A stretch of DNA of 64,000 nucleotides from Candidatus Nanoarchaeia archaeon (lineage in GTDB: Archaea; Nanobdellota; Nanobdellia; Woesearchaeales; SKIA01). Positions 7,504-16,151 of this stretch are shown one piece after another (position 1 is the first letter of the stretch; each line of letters opens with the position of its first letter). The stretch is taken from assembly GCA_028279685.1 (NCBI GenBank), contig JANQNG010000038.1, positions 1 to 64,000 of the forward strand, written 5' to 3'. The notes under the pieces were generated by a model, which did no database searches, was not told where the DNA came from, and saw only the letters and a program-made list of their open reading frames with translations. A program made the translations under genes and the position numbers.

Positions 7504-9129
7504 ATGTCAGATAGAATTCAGGTAATGATTATTGTGATTGTTGTGGTGATAGTTTCTATTCTTGCTATTTTATTGGCGTTGAATCAGCGTACGCTTAAAG
7601 GAGGAGCCTTTATTGTTTCTGAGCCTGATGATGTATTGATGTTTACGTTGTATGAGACAAAGAATATTAATGGCCATGATATACGACTTGAGCGTTTGTC
7701 TCATAATATTGCTGTGTTTTCGGTTGATGGGAGGCCGTATGAGATTGGCTATGGTTCTAGCGTTAATCATGGTGGTGTTCGTGTTGAGTTTATGAAAATG
7801 TCTTTGGATGATAAATGGGCTTCGGTTAGGATAGAGCCTGTTGCGGGAGCAGGAGAACAACAGCAAGAGATTCCTGATGAGCCTCCAGAGGAACAAGAAG
7901 AGCAGGGAGAGGATCCTCCTGAACAACCTCCTGATGAACCGCCTGTTGATCCTGGTGATGAAGAAGATGAAGAGGAAGAAGAGCAACCACCTGAAATTCC
8001 GCCAGAACAACCTCCTGTTAATGAGTCTCCTGAGGATCCTCCTGAACAACCACCTACAGAAGAATGCAGAGAAGTCAAGTTCGGAACTATGTTCGATGCA
8101 TCTTACTTCAGAAACGATGAGAATTTCAGAAATGAATTTCTTAATTATTTCTATTCTGGATTCCTTGCAGGATCACCTAACTTTTGGTTTACACAACCAG
8201 AACAAGGAGTCTATTCTTTCGCTGCTCTTGATTATATGGTAGATTTTTTAGAAAATGAAGGAAAAGAATATGGTTTATACCATAATATACTTCTCCATGT
8301 TCCTGAAAAATGGCCTCAGTGGTATGTTGATTTATCTCAGGAGGAAAGAAGAGCTGCGCTTGAAGCTCATACAAGGACAGTGGTCAGTAATTTCGAAGGA
8401 AGAATTCCTATATATAATGTTGCCAATCATCCAATGCTTAAGCCATGGAATGATCCTGGATTTGGATACATGGGTACGGGTTGGTCAAGAGAAGAATTAA
8501 TAGCTAATGCATTGAACTGGGCGCATGAAGAAGATCCTAATGCCATACTCATCATCAACGAAGGAGGAGATACAAGCTTAGATAGAGGAATACAGATTAA
8601 CACCACAGTTTCTCAAATGTTTGTTGATATGGTTGAGGAAATAATAGAAAGAGGAGGTCATTTGGACGCTATAGGTGTTATGGGACATCACGGCATTATA
8701 ACAGGAGAACTTATACCTACTGAAATACTGGATGCATCATGGGAGATTTTAGAAACGTTAGAATTACCTATTTACATTACTGAATTTGATGTTAGTTATG
8801 ATTGGACATCGGAATATTTGGATGGCATTTTTGATCCTGAGGCAGTGTTTGTAACGGATGATGGTACATCGTATGATAATTATTGGGAGTATCAGGCATG
8901 GGCACAACGAGCAGGTATTGAATATTATCTTTCAAAGCCTTCCGTTGTTGGAATATATATGTGGGGGGTGGTTGATAGTCCTCAATCTTGGAGGGAAGGC
9001 ATTAATATTTATGATTATGATATGTCTGTGAGTCCTCCGGTGCTCTATAAGAAACCTGCGTATTATGCTATTGAGGATTATCTTATTGAAGCAAAGAACA
9101 ATCAAGGCATATTGACTGTGTGCGAATAA
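7504..9129 (+). CDS. Membrane-anchored GH10-like protein lacking the acid/base Glu
   Basis: Residues 8-28 form one N-terminal membrane anchor. A beta-rich segment follows to about residue 115, then a Pro/Glu/Asp linker (about 118-190). The remaining 350 residues resemble a GH10 xylanase barrel: YGLYHNILLHVPEKWPQW, the strand-4 motif YNVANHP, GVMGHHG and the nucleophile strand YITEFDVSY with E427. In GH10 the strand-4 motif ends Asn-Glu; here it is N308-H309, so the usual acid/base is absent. The protein is likely displayed on the cell surface and may bind or slowly cleave a glycan, or use another acid. TTTAAAT near 7474 is the probable promoter. Confidence 0.75.
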   Translation: MSDRIQVMIIVIVVVIVSILAILLALNQRTLKGGAFIVSEPDDVLMFTLYETKNINGHDIRLERLSHNIAVFSVDGRPYEIGYGSSVNHGGVRVEFMKMSLDDKWASVRIEPVAGAGEQQQEIPDEPPEEQEEQGEDPPEQPPDEPPVDPGDEEDEEEEEQPPEIPPEQPPVNESPEDPPEQPPTEECREVKFGTMFDASYFRNDENFRNEFLNYFYSGFLAGSPNFWFTQPEQGVYSFAALDYMVDFLENEGKEYGLYHNILLHVPEKWPQWYVDLSQEERRAALEAHTRTVVSNFEGRIPIYNVANHPMLKPWNDPGFGYMGTGWSREELIANALNWAHEEDPNAILIINEGGDTSLDRGIQINTTVSQMFVDMVEEIIERGGHLDAIGVMGHHGIITGELIPTEILDASWEILETLELPIYITEFDVSYDWTSEYLDGIFDPEAVFVTDDGTSYDNYWEYQAWAQRAGIEYYLSKPSVVGIYMWGVVDSPQSWREGINIYDYDMSVSPPVLYKKPAYYAIEDYLIEAKNNQGILTVCE

Positions 9130-9151
9130 AGAAGAATATATCTTGTGTAAT

Positions 9152-9517
9152 TTAGTTCTTTATATCAGTTACTTCAATCAAATCAGTCAATGGAATTACA
9201 CGTCTATATGAATCTTTCACTTCAGCAATTCTATAAATATTATTCAACTCAAATAGAAATTCTAATGCTTTAGAATCATTTTGAGGCTCATAATGAATAC
9301 TCAAAGAAGGTTTTAATGTATCACATTTGTAAATTATTTTTGTTTTTGGTCCCTTTCTGTTTCCTTGGCCACGTTTATAAGTATTTTCTTGATGAACCCA
9401 TAAATGTTTTAGAAACGTAGATTCTTCATCTTCTTTGAAACCAAGCCTCGATGCTATGTTCTTTATATGAACGTGTTCAGGCTCTTGATCTGTATCAACG
9501 TGGTAAAATTCAACCAT
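9152..9517 (-). CDS. Hypothetical protein, 121 aa
   Basis: Not recognised. It is a small soluble His/Glu/Lys-rich protein (MVEFYHVDTDQEPEHVHI at the start) without a signal peptide or membrane segment. The segment GFKEDEESTFLKHLWVHQENTYKRG could be a helix followed by a basic loop. A TATA box (TTTTATATAT, about 9540-9549) lies about 27 bp before the ATG, which supports a real leaderless gene. It stands between the GH10-like gene (convergent) and thrS (same strand, 50 bp away). Confidence 0.62.
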   Translation of the reverse strand: MVEFYHVDTDQEPEHVHIKNIASRLGFKEDEESTFLKHLWVHQENTYKRGQGNRKGPKTKIIYKCDTLKPSLSIHYEPQNDSKALEFLFELNNIYRIAEVKDSYRRVIPLTDLIEVTDIKN

Positions 9518-9567
9518 ATAGCCAGGAATAACAAATAATATATAAAATTTTAGTAAGTAAATAAGAT

Positions 9568-11436
9568 TTAACCTACAAATATAGCTCTTTTACTCAGATG
9601 TTTTGGTAATGGCAGTTTCTTCCAAGGTTTGCCTTCAATTTTTTCTTTGATGTATTTAATAAAATCTTCCTTCGAGAATTCTAAAATATCTTTCTGTCCT
9701 CTTATTCTAACTTTGAGTTTTCCTGATGACATTTCATCATCACCAATAACAACAATCAAAGGAGCCCATTCTTTCTCAGCATTACGAACGCGTTTACCAA
9801 TACTTTCAGTGTTATCATCGACATCTGCCCGTATTTTATTCGTTATTAACTCGTCCGCTAATTTATCACAATATTGTAAATGCTTATCAGGGCTTACAGG
9901 AATCACGCGTACTTGTGTAGGACATAACCATAGTGGTAATGTGGCAGCACGCCCTTCTTTCTGTTCTTTAGCAGCTCTTTCCAATAATGCATAAACTACT
10001 CTTTCCACAGCACCAGAAGGAGAACAATGTAATATAATTGGATGGTGTCTGTTGCCGTCAGGACCGGTAAACTTTATATCGTAATCAATACCATTCATGA
10101 CATCAATTTGATCTGTTGACAAAGCAGAGGCCTTATCCAAATTATCAACATAATTGAATTCATATTTCAGAAGGAAATAAAATTTCTGTTCATCCCACAT
10201 TTCCAACAATGCAGGTTTGCCGTATGTTTTCACTAAATTATGAATGAGTTCTTTGTTCTCTTCATAGAATGTTTTTGTTACCCTGATTGCTAATTCTAGA
10301 TTTTCAGGGCCGAAGTCAAAACCTTTCACTGTATTGAGACATAAGTGAAATCTGTTCATGAATTCATCTTTAGCCTGATCAATATCCTGGCATAACGCAT
10401 GCACATCAGGCATGGTAAATGCTCTCAGTCTTCGTAATCCAGACAACTCACCTGATTGTTCTCTTCTGAATGAATAGCGTGTCATCTCATAAAGTTTCAA
10501 AGGTAAATTTCTGTAAGATAATGTGCTATCGTGCGCTATAAGAAATTGTCCGAAGCAAGCAGCAAACCTAAGAAAGAACGTTCTTTTATCTGATGCAATC
10601 TGATATTGTCGTGCAGGAAATTTATTGAGATATTTTTCTAACGTAGGATGTTTTATGTCGTACATAATAGGTGTCTCAACTTCTAATCCTCCATAATCAA
10701 CAACGGTGTCAGTAACAAATTCTTCAATAAGCTTTTTCATTAGTCTTCCTTTTGGATAATACCTGAAGTTTCCTCCATCTGATGCAGGCTCGTAATCGAC
10801 AAGTTCTAATTTTTTCATCAAAGGAATATGTGGAGGTTCTTTTTCAGCAACTCTTACTTTATTCTTTTCATATGAGGCAAATTTCTTCAATACAGGATAG
10901 TTTTTGTAATCAAATTTGTCAATGGGTTTCAGTTCACCATCAAGGTCAAGGATAAACCAGTTTGATTTCAATGTTTCTTCTGCTTTCAACGCAGCAGAAA
11001 CGACTTCTTCTTCACTAGAAGGGCTAAATGATCGTGATAATTCAGATAAAGGATGTCCTTTGCAAGAGATATTAAATGATTTATACCAGCCGAATGGTGC
11101 TCTTGATACTTTATAGTTTTTTGATAATATTTGTTCTGCATCCTTCATCACTTGTTCTGCTACTTTAGGTTTACTCAAACTAGGACTGAGATGAGCATAG
11201 GGATAAAGCACAATGGTGTCGGTTTTCACCTGACCTGCAATATCCTCGACTTGTGCAACATACTGCTTGACAGCTTGTTTTGCATTGGATTCATCAGCTT
11301 CTTCAACGGCAGTAAACACTACTAAACACTCTTCTACTCTCTGTTTCTCTTCTTTGACACCTTCTTCCGCCGTTTTCATAGCTTTCTTCTTAGGCTCAAA
11401 TTCAATGAAATCCGCGTGTATTGCTAAAATCTTCAT
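9568..11436 (-). CDS. thrS: Threonyl-tRNA synthetase, archaeal type
   Basis: Charges tRNA-Thr. The first 140 residues (MKILAIHADFIEFEPKKKAM...) are the archaeal N-terminal editing domain related to D-aminoacyl-tRNA deacylase, which removes mis-attached serine. The class II core follows: GLEVETPIMYDIKHP, FFLRFAACFGQF with the zinc-binding Cys, YRNLPLKLYEMTRYSFRREQSGEL (motif 2 region) and VERVVYALLER (motif 3), then the anticodon-binding domain (WLCPTQVRVIPVS). The 622-residue length fits the family. A TATA box (TTTTATAAAA, about 11457-11466) centred about 26 bp upstream gives a leaderless start. Confidence 0.96.
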   Translation of the reverse strand: MKILAIHADFIEFEPKKKAMKTAEEGVKEEKQRVEECLVVFTAVEEADESNAKQAVKQYVAQVEDIAGQVKTDTIVLYPYAHLSPSLSKPKVAEQVMKDAEQILSKNYKVSRAPFGWYKSFNISCKGHPLSELSRSFSPSSEEEVVSAALKAEETLKSNWFILDLDGELKPIDKFDYKNYPVLKKFASYEKNKVRVAEKEPPHIPLMKKLELVDYEPASDGGNFRYYPKGRLMKKLIEEFVTDTVVDYGGLEVETPIMYDIKHPTLEKYLNKFPARQYQIASDKRTFFLRFAACFGQFLIAHDSTLSYRNLPLKLYEMTRYSFRREQSGELSGLRRLRAFTMPDVHALCQDIDQAKDEFMNRFHLCLNTVKGFDFGPENLELAIRVTKTFYEENKELIHNLVKTYGKPALLEMWDEQKFYFLLKYEFNYVDNLDKASALSTDQIDVMNGIDYDIKFTGPDGNRHHPIILHCSPSGAVERVVYALLERAAKEQKEGRAATLPLWLCPTQVRVIPVSPDKHLQYCDKLADELITNKIRADVDDNTESIGKRVRNAEKEWAPLIVVIGDDEMSSGKLKVRIRGQKDILEFSKEDFIKYIKEKIEGKPWKKLPLPKHLSKRAIFVG

Positions 11437-11564
11437 ATTACCTGTAAATGCCTTTTTTTTATAAAATCTGCGATATTTTCGATTTTTTCTCAGAAACGCA
11501 TGTTTCCCCTGTAAAATAGTGAAAAAACAGTAATGTTTAAATAAGGCGGTTATATCCTCTCTTC

Positions 11565-12242
11565 ATGGAAAATAAAATCAATCAAACGCTTTTGTCATAC
11601 AGAGATAATCCAAAGCGAAGAACGCTTTATGAAATTATTGGATATGAGATGCCTGAAGGAAATAAAGCTGCTATGGAAAGTATAATGCTCTCTTTCGGTT
11701 CTGATGATCTGACAAAGAAGCTTAATGACGGAGTATATGATGTTCTTAGAAATTTTCATGAAAAATTTAAACATGTATGGGATCTTGTTGTGTGGGTTGC
11801 TCCAGGAGTAGAGTATAAGAATCCTTTGCTTGATGCAAATCATGAAGTGGTAATGCATGCGGCGCAAATTATAACATGTATGGAAAAAAGAAGAACATAT
11901 GATGAATGGGTTTGCAGCAATAAAAAAGATGAACAATTTACCTATGCTGCTGATTTGATTCAACGATTCAAAGATATTCAAGAGGCAGATTATAGAATTC
12001 AACGATATGCAAAAGGAAAGTATTCTGTTATTAGGCAATTTGAAGAAATGACTGAATGCAGCATAAGTCAGGAAGATAAGCAAAAAGAATTAGAAAATCT
12101 TGATATGAGAGCAATTCCTGGGAAAATACAAGAACTTCTTGATGAGCTAAATATCTACGATGAAGAAAGAATAAAAGATGCCGGACGTATGAATCCCTTT
12201 TATGGGATGTCTGCTTCTCTGAAGGCAATAAAAACTGATTAG
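11565..12242 (+). CDS. Hypothetical helical protein, 225 aa
   Basis: Not recognised. It is soluble and predicted mostly helical, with aromatic/charged stretches (YDVLRNFHEKFKHVWDLVVWV, shortened here) and several conserved-looking Trp/Tyr. There is no signal peptide, membrane segment or catalytic motif. TTTAAATAAG at about 11535-11543 lies about 26 bp before the ATG, so the mRNA should be leaderless. The last 4 bp overlap the convergent glycosyltransferase gene. Function unknown. Confidence 0.65.
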   Translation: MENKINQTLLSYRDNPKRRTLYEIIGYEMPEGNKAAMESIMLSFGSDDLTKKLNDGVYDVLRNFHEKFKHVWDLVVWVAPGVEYKNPLLDANHEVVMHAAQIITCMEKRRTYDEWVCSNKKDEQFTYAADLIQRFKDIQEADYRIQRYAKGKYSVIRQFEEMTECSISQEDKQKELENLDMRAIPGKIQELLDELNIYDEERIKDAGRMNPFYGMSASLKAIKTD

Positions 12243-13366
12243 CGAACGTACTCTATAGCATTAATAAATCCATTTGCCATCTGTTTGTAATTGCAGACTT
12301 TCTTGACGATTCTCTTGGATGCTGTTCCCATTTGTTTTGGTTTCTTCGAGAGAATTTTCTGCATGGCGTATTTCATGGCTTCAATATTCGATTCTTCAAC
12401 CAGGTAACCGTTTTCTCCATCATGGATAAGATCAAATGCAGCACCAACGGCTGAAGTGGCAATTACTGGCTTGCCTATACTCATGACTTCATTCAATACT
12501 AATCCCCACGCCTCGCAATTTTGATTCTGGGAATCTAAAAATCGTGTAGGTAACACAAATACATCTGATAAAGTATAGTAGTAAGGAACATCATCATAAG
12601 AAACGTTTCCAACGAATTTTACGTTTTTGATGTTGAGCTTTTTAATTAATTCCTGACATTCTTTTTTGAAAGGGCCATGGCCACCAATCATTAAGAATAT
12701 ATCTTTACGTTCCTTTTCTAAGCGAGCAAATGATCGTATTAGATTATCGAGCCCTTTGTATTTCACAATCCTGCTGAGATAGAGGAATACTTTCTTTTCT
12801 TTGGGAAATTTCTTCTTAATTTCTGCGAGTTTTTTCTTTGTGCGTTTTTTCTTTGAGAGATCTTCAGCAGTATCGAATGCGGTAAAGATTTTCTCTTCAG
12901 GAATACCGTGCTTCATCATAAATTCTTTTGCTTTCGATCCTGCAGCAACTAAAGCATCACTTTTTCTAAGAATATGTTTCACTATAGGCCACGATAATTT
13001 TGCTTCTTTGGTTTTTGGCCATCGCCATTGCTCTTCGAATAATATTAATTTGCATCCTGTTAGTTTTTTTACTAAATACGCAATATGTGATCCAAACATG
13101 GCTGAATCAGAAGTGATGAGTATATCGTATTTTTTCTTCATAAGAAATGTGAATAGTTTTGTGGTGAATCCCATCTTGTAGGGAAAAAAAGGTTTTTCTT
13201 CAAAGTCATAGACGTTCTTCAATCCTTTGAAGATTACATTATAGCGTTCTTTATGCTGCTTTGCAGAATGAGTGAAAATGAAGTCAATATCATACTTCTT
13301 TTGCAGACGTTGAAATAGCTCTAACCGATAAGGTCTCAACGCCATATGGATACATCCAATTCTCAT
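12239..13366 (-). CDS. GT4-family glycosyltransferase
   Basis: The 375-residue protein has the GT-B fold of glycosyltransferase group 1. The N-terminal half holds RIGCIHMALRPYRLELFQRL for acceptor binding. The C-terminal half has LYLSRIVKYKGLDNLIRSF, GGHGPFKKECQEL, VKFVGNVSYDDVPYYY and the nucleotide-sugar motif EAWGLVLNEVMSIGKPVIAT, where the second Glu contacts the donor. It transfers a sugar from a nucleotide donor to an unknown acceptor, probably in envelope glycan or glycolipid synthesis. No signal peptide was seen. A TATA box (CTTTAAATAC, about 13388-13397) lies about 27 bp upstream. No other glycan genes are adjacent. Confidence 0.88.
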   Translation of the reverse strand: MRIGCIHMALRPYRLELFQRLQKKYDIDFIFTHSAKQHKERYNVIFKGLKNVYDFEEKPFFPYKMGFTTKLFTFLMKKKYDILITSDSAMFGSHIAYLVKKLTGCKLILFEEQWRWPKTKEAKLSWPIVKHILRKSDALVAAGSKAKEFMMKHGIPEEKIFTAFDTAEDLSKKKRTKKKLAEIKKKFPKEKKVFLYLSRIVKYKGLDNLIRSFARLEKERKDIFLMIGGHGPFKKECQELIKKLNIKNVKFVGNVSYDDVPYYYTLSDVFVLPTRFLDSQNQNCEAWGLVLNEVMSIGKPVIATSAVGAAFDLIHDGENGYLVEESNIEAMKYAMQKILSKKPKQMGTASKRIVKKVCNYKQMANGFINAIEYVR

Positions 13367-13427
13367 ATTTCGAAGAAGAAATGATTGTATTTAAAGATTG
13401 CTCACTTATAAAATATGTTGTGAAGAA

Positions 13428-14807
13428 TTAGTTTTTGTATACTTGAGCTCTTGATCCTATGCTTTCGAGAGTAACATCTTTTAGTATATCATTTATCAAA
13501 ACTTCTTTTTCTTCTGAAGTTCTCAGTAGTTCGTTAATAGCCTCTTTATCCAGCATAATAGCATGAATTCCTTTATCCTGCAGCTCCCGAATGATTTGGA
13601 GACTCATCCCGACTGCATGGTCTGCCTGAAAATAATGCTTATCCATATCAGGCATGGTCAATATCATTTTTTTTGCGTTTGATTTTGATAAAAGATCATA
13701 CTCTCTTGAGGTATAGAGTAAAATTTCTTCTTCCTGTATATTCTTCGGGTCCGATGAAACAACAACATCCCCAGAAAAAAGCCCTCCTCCTACGATAAAA
13801 TCGGTTTTAAGCAATACGTCATAATCTTCTATATCGCTTAGCATGCGTATATTATAAGCTTCAGGAAGCCTGTAGGTTCTTTCTTGTACAAAATAAGCTT
13901 TTCCGTCTGAAACTATTCCTTCGAACTCAACTTCATCATTATATAATTCAGCAATCCATTCTAAGCTAATCAAATTATTTGGAGATAATTTACCAAAACT
14001 TTTCTTTGTGGCGGAAATATGAAAAGATGGAGTTTTTACTATAAAATAATTGTTTAATGCCAGAGGGATGTCAAAGGCAGAAACATCAACATTTTCTATT
14101 TTTAATGGATTTTCTTTGAATATCACATCAATACTATCTAATCGAATTCCATTTGTAATACTTGTTTTATAATTATTGGCCAAATTAACTGTTCTGTGTT
14201 CTCCATCGTAAAAGGTAATTGAAATGTTCTTATCTCCTCTGACAATCTTGCTTGGCAAGCCTACTGTTGTGGTAACGGAAGAACGTCCTAAAAAATAATC
14301 TTTGCTATTGAACACAAATCCAGTATCTAGAACACCAAATGCAGTTAACGTTTTTTCTCCATATTCTTGTCTTAATGTTCTGAGTTTTGCAGGATTTATT
14401 TGTGTAAGTACTGCTCTTGCTCCGGAATCAAGAACATTCTGATATTGTATGATAAAACCTTTCCAGCTTTCTTCAAAATTATCTGGAGAATACAAGCAGG
14501 GTCCTGAATGAAATTTACCTGGCTTTTCATCAGGATCAGAACTGCGTACCATAATTATTGTAGGTTTTTGTAGTTCTGAAGTGAGTTTTTTATATGCTTG
14601 TTTTAAAGTGTTATCAACTTCTTTGTCCATAACAGCACCAAAAAAATTTGGAATACGAATAGGGAATTTAGGACGCGGAAATTTTCCACCCCTTACTTTT
14701 TTACGATATACTTTAAATATTTGGACTAAATTAGTTAATCCACTTGTTTTAAGCCCGAAACTCTCAGGATCTGCGTTTCTATAATCGCGTTTAAATACTA
14801 TATCCAT
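13428..14807 (-). CDS. PEP synthase/PPDK-like ATP-grasp protein, function unknown
   Basis: The segment IIMVRSSDPDEKPGKFHSG resembles the RSS-E nucleotide-binding loop of the ATP-grasp domain of pyruvate phosphate dikinase and PEP synthase. The late segment GDVVVSSDPKNIQEEEILLYT resembles the start of their phosphohistidine domain, but the catalytic-His motif is not seen and there is no PEP-binding barrel. At about 459 residues it is about half a PEP synthase. It may phosphorylate another substrate or be a non-catalytic relative. An ATG at 14831 is also possible, but the TATA-like ATTTATAT at about 14835-14842 would overlap its transcript start, so 14807 (MDIVFKRDYRN) is preferred. Confidence 0.55.
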   Translation of the reverse strand: MDIVFKRDYRNADPESFGLKTSGLTNLVQIFKVYRKKVRGGKFPRPKFPIRIPNFFGAVMDKEVDNTLKQAYKKLTSELQKPTIIMVRSSDPDEKPGKFHSGPCLYSPDNFEESWKGFIIQYQNVLDSGARAVLTQINPAKLRTLRQEYGEKTLTAFGVLDTGFVFNSKDYFLGRSSVTTTVGLPSKIVRGDKNISITFYDGEHRTVNLANNYKTSITNGIRLDSIDVIFKENPLKIENVDVSAFDIPLALNNYFIVKTPSFHISATKKSFGKLSPNNLISLEWIAELYNDEVEFEGIVSDGKAYFVQERTYRLPEAYNIRMLSDIEDYDVLLKTDFIVGGGLFSGDVVVSSDPKNIQEEEILLYTSREYDLLSKSNAKKMILTMPDMDKHYFQADHAVGMSLQIIRELQDKGIHAIMLDKEAINELLRTSEEKEVLINDILKDVTLESIGSRAQVYKN

Positions 14808-14910
14808 AGATGACGAGAATTCAGCATACAATATAAATATTCCTTAGAAGCATCAATAACTAAATTTAAATATAAGATTTTCTGTAGTTGAGCTATAGAG
14901 AGGTGTGCTT

Positions 14911-14997
14911 ATGAATAACGAGATGAAGAACAGAACCATGCTTGCTATTGTTGCAATTGTTGCGATAGTGGGAATCATAGTGATAGTTGCGAGTTAG
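14911..14997 (+). CDS. Small single-TM protein, 28 aa
   Basis: The ORF encodes MNNEMKNRTML followed by a 16-residue Ile/Val/Ala helix long enough to cross the membrane, then stop. It is preceded by the ribosome site AGAGGTG 4-5 bases before the ATG and by a TATA-like TTTAAATATAA at about 14870-14880. The same leader wording (AGAGGTGTGCT) precedes the pilin-like gene at 42887. A small hairpin GCACTA/TAGTGC (14998-15016) follows the stop. Likely a real membrane microprotein of unknown role. Confidence 0.55.
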   Translation: MNNEMKNRTMLAIVAIVAIVGIIVIVAS

Positions 14998-15050
14998 GCA
15001 CTACTAACATTAGTGCGAATGCATTAATCCCGATATGAAGCCTGCATCAG

Positions 15051-15494
15051 TTATATTGCTTGTTTTTTTACAAATTGCTTGAGTATCCTGATATATTTCT
15101 CTATTTTTTCTTTCTCTTTCAACCAGTATTGTCTTGATATAGGTTCTCCATAGTATTGTATCTTGTTTCTTTTCTGTCTCAACTCTTCAAAGAGTTTCAA
15201 GGGTATTTTGGTTTTTTTACAGACGTATGCAAAACAGCAGTAATGAGATGCAGACTTCTTACCATCTAATCTTAAGATGGCATCTGAGAGTGATTTCAAA
15301 CAATCATAATAAAGCTTGAAGACAACGCTGCATTCATAATTCGTCGATGTCGGTATTTTCTTTGCAATATCTGCGTTATTTTTTGCCAAGAGAAGCATAT
15401 GTTTGATTTTTAGTTTGTTTATGGGGATGTCTATATATTGATGTTGTTCAGCGCATTTAGCAGTTGCTTTTTCAGTATTTTTGGATCTTGCCAT
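15051..15494 (-). CDS. HEPN-like partner of the nucleotidyltransferase
   Basis: A small helical protein whose C-terminal helix holds RQKRNKIQYYG, the position of the RN-x-YY motif of HEPN proteins. HEPN proteins paired with minimal nucleotidyltransferases are RNase toxins or AMPylation targets (HepT/MntA type). The canonical catalytic His of the RX4-6H motif is not evident (Tyr here), so the RNase activity is uncertain. The gene overlaps the 3' end of the upstream HTH-nucleotidyltransferase gene by 64 bp on the same strand, showing a two-gene operon. The true start could be further in, for example Met33 at 15398. Confidence 0.68.
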   Translation of the reverse strand: MARSKNTEKATAKCAEQHQYIDIPINKLKIKHMLLLAKNNADIAKKIPTSTNYECSVVFKLYYDCLKSLSDAILRLDGKKSASHYCCFAYVCKKTKIPLKLFEELRQKRNKIQYYGEPISRQYWLKEKEKIEKYIRILKQFVKKQAI

Positions 15495-16027
15495 TGTACT
15501 TTGAGGAAATCATAGTTTCCTTTAATTACATGACCTTGTATGATATTATTCATTAAGCTTTCTCCTATTTTTTGGAAATCTTTTCGGGTATGGCCGGAAA
15601 ATACTTGTATTTCTCTTTTTAATTCTGATTCAAATTTCTGCAAATTAATTGTACTTTTCCCATAGATGAATATATCTATATCGCTTTTTGCGTGCCAATC
15701 CCATCGAGAGAAGCTTCCGAATAGTATCACTGTTTCGGCAGGAATAGAAGCAAGATAATTCAATAGACCTGATTGATGTAGTTTTTGTAGACCATAGATA
15801 TTTTTTCTGTTTTTGAAAGAAGGATTTCCAGTGTATGCAATGAAATAGGGCATTTTGTTCTTTGGCTTGATTTTTTTTATGATGCCTTCTTTGATGAGTC
15901 TTTGTAGCCATTTTGTTACATTAGATCGAGATATGCATGTTTTTTTTACGATCTCTTCAAAATGCCAAGGCCCTGAATAATTGAAGAATAAGTCGAGAAT
16001 AATGTCTTCTTTGCTTGGCTTCCCCAT
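15431..16027 (-). CDS. HTH-fused minimal nucleotidyltransferase (MNT antitoxin type)
   Basis: Residues 1-60 are a winged HTH (SRSNVTKWLQRLIKEGIIKKI). Residues 85-130 form the minimal nucleotidyltransferase core, VILFGSFSRWDWHAKSDIDIF, with the GS loop and the DxD metal pair. In MNT/HEPN modules this enzyme modifies and silences the HEPN partner, which is encoded directly downstream. Fusion to an HTH lets the protein also act as its own repressor. A near-perfect 21-bp palindrome lies between its TATA box (ATTTAAATAA, about 16052-16060) and the ATG, as expected for autoregulation. The leaderless start at 16027 is about 29 bp from the TATA centre. Confidence 0.82.
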   Translation of the reverse strand: MGKPSKEDIILDLFFNYSGPWHFEEIVKKTCISRSNVTKWLQRLIKEGIIKKIKPKNKMPYFIAYTGNPSFKNRKNIYGLQKLHQSGLLNYLASIPAETVILFGSFSRWDWHAKSDIDIFIYGKSTINLQKFESELKREIQVFSGHTRKDFQKIGESLMNNIIQGHVIKGNYDFLKVQWQDPKILKKQLLNALNNINI

Positions 16028-16029
16028 TT

Positions 16030-16050
16030 TAGTTCTGTTAAACAGAACTA
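16030..16050. promoter_or_regulatory. Palindromic operator of the MNT/HEPN operon
   Basis: The half-sites TAGTTCTGTT and AACAGAACTA flank one central base, a near-perfect 21-bp palindrome between the TATA box and the start codon of the HTH-nucleotidyltransferase. It is the likely binding site for that protein's own HTH. Confidence 0.7.
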
Positions 16051-16151
16051 TTATTTAAATATTTATTGATATGGGTGTTTGATGTTTTCATTTAAAAACA
16101 ACCTTTAAACAATACCAAAATGCTTTTATACTACTGGTGAGTTTCGACCGT

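Noticed and set aside
7570..8078. Minus-strand ORFs of 103-159 aa over the GH10-like gene
   Set aside because: They are antisense shadows of the Pro/Glu linker (Arg-, Ser- or Gly-rich low complexity) and lack promoters.
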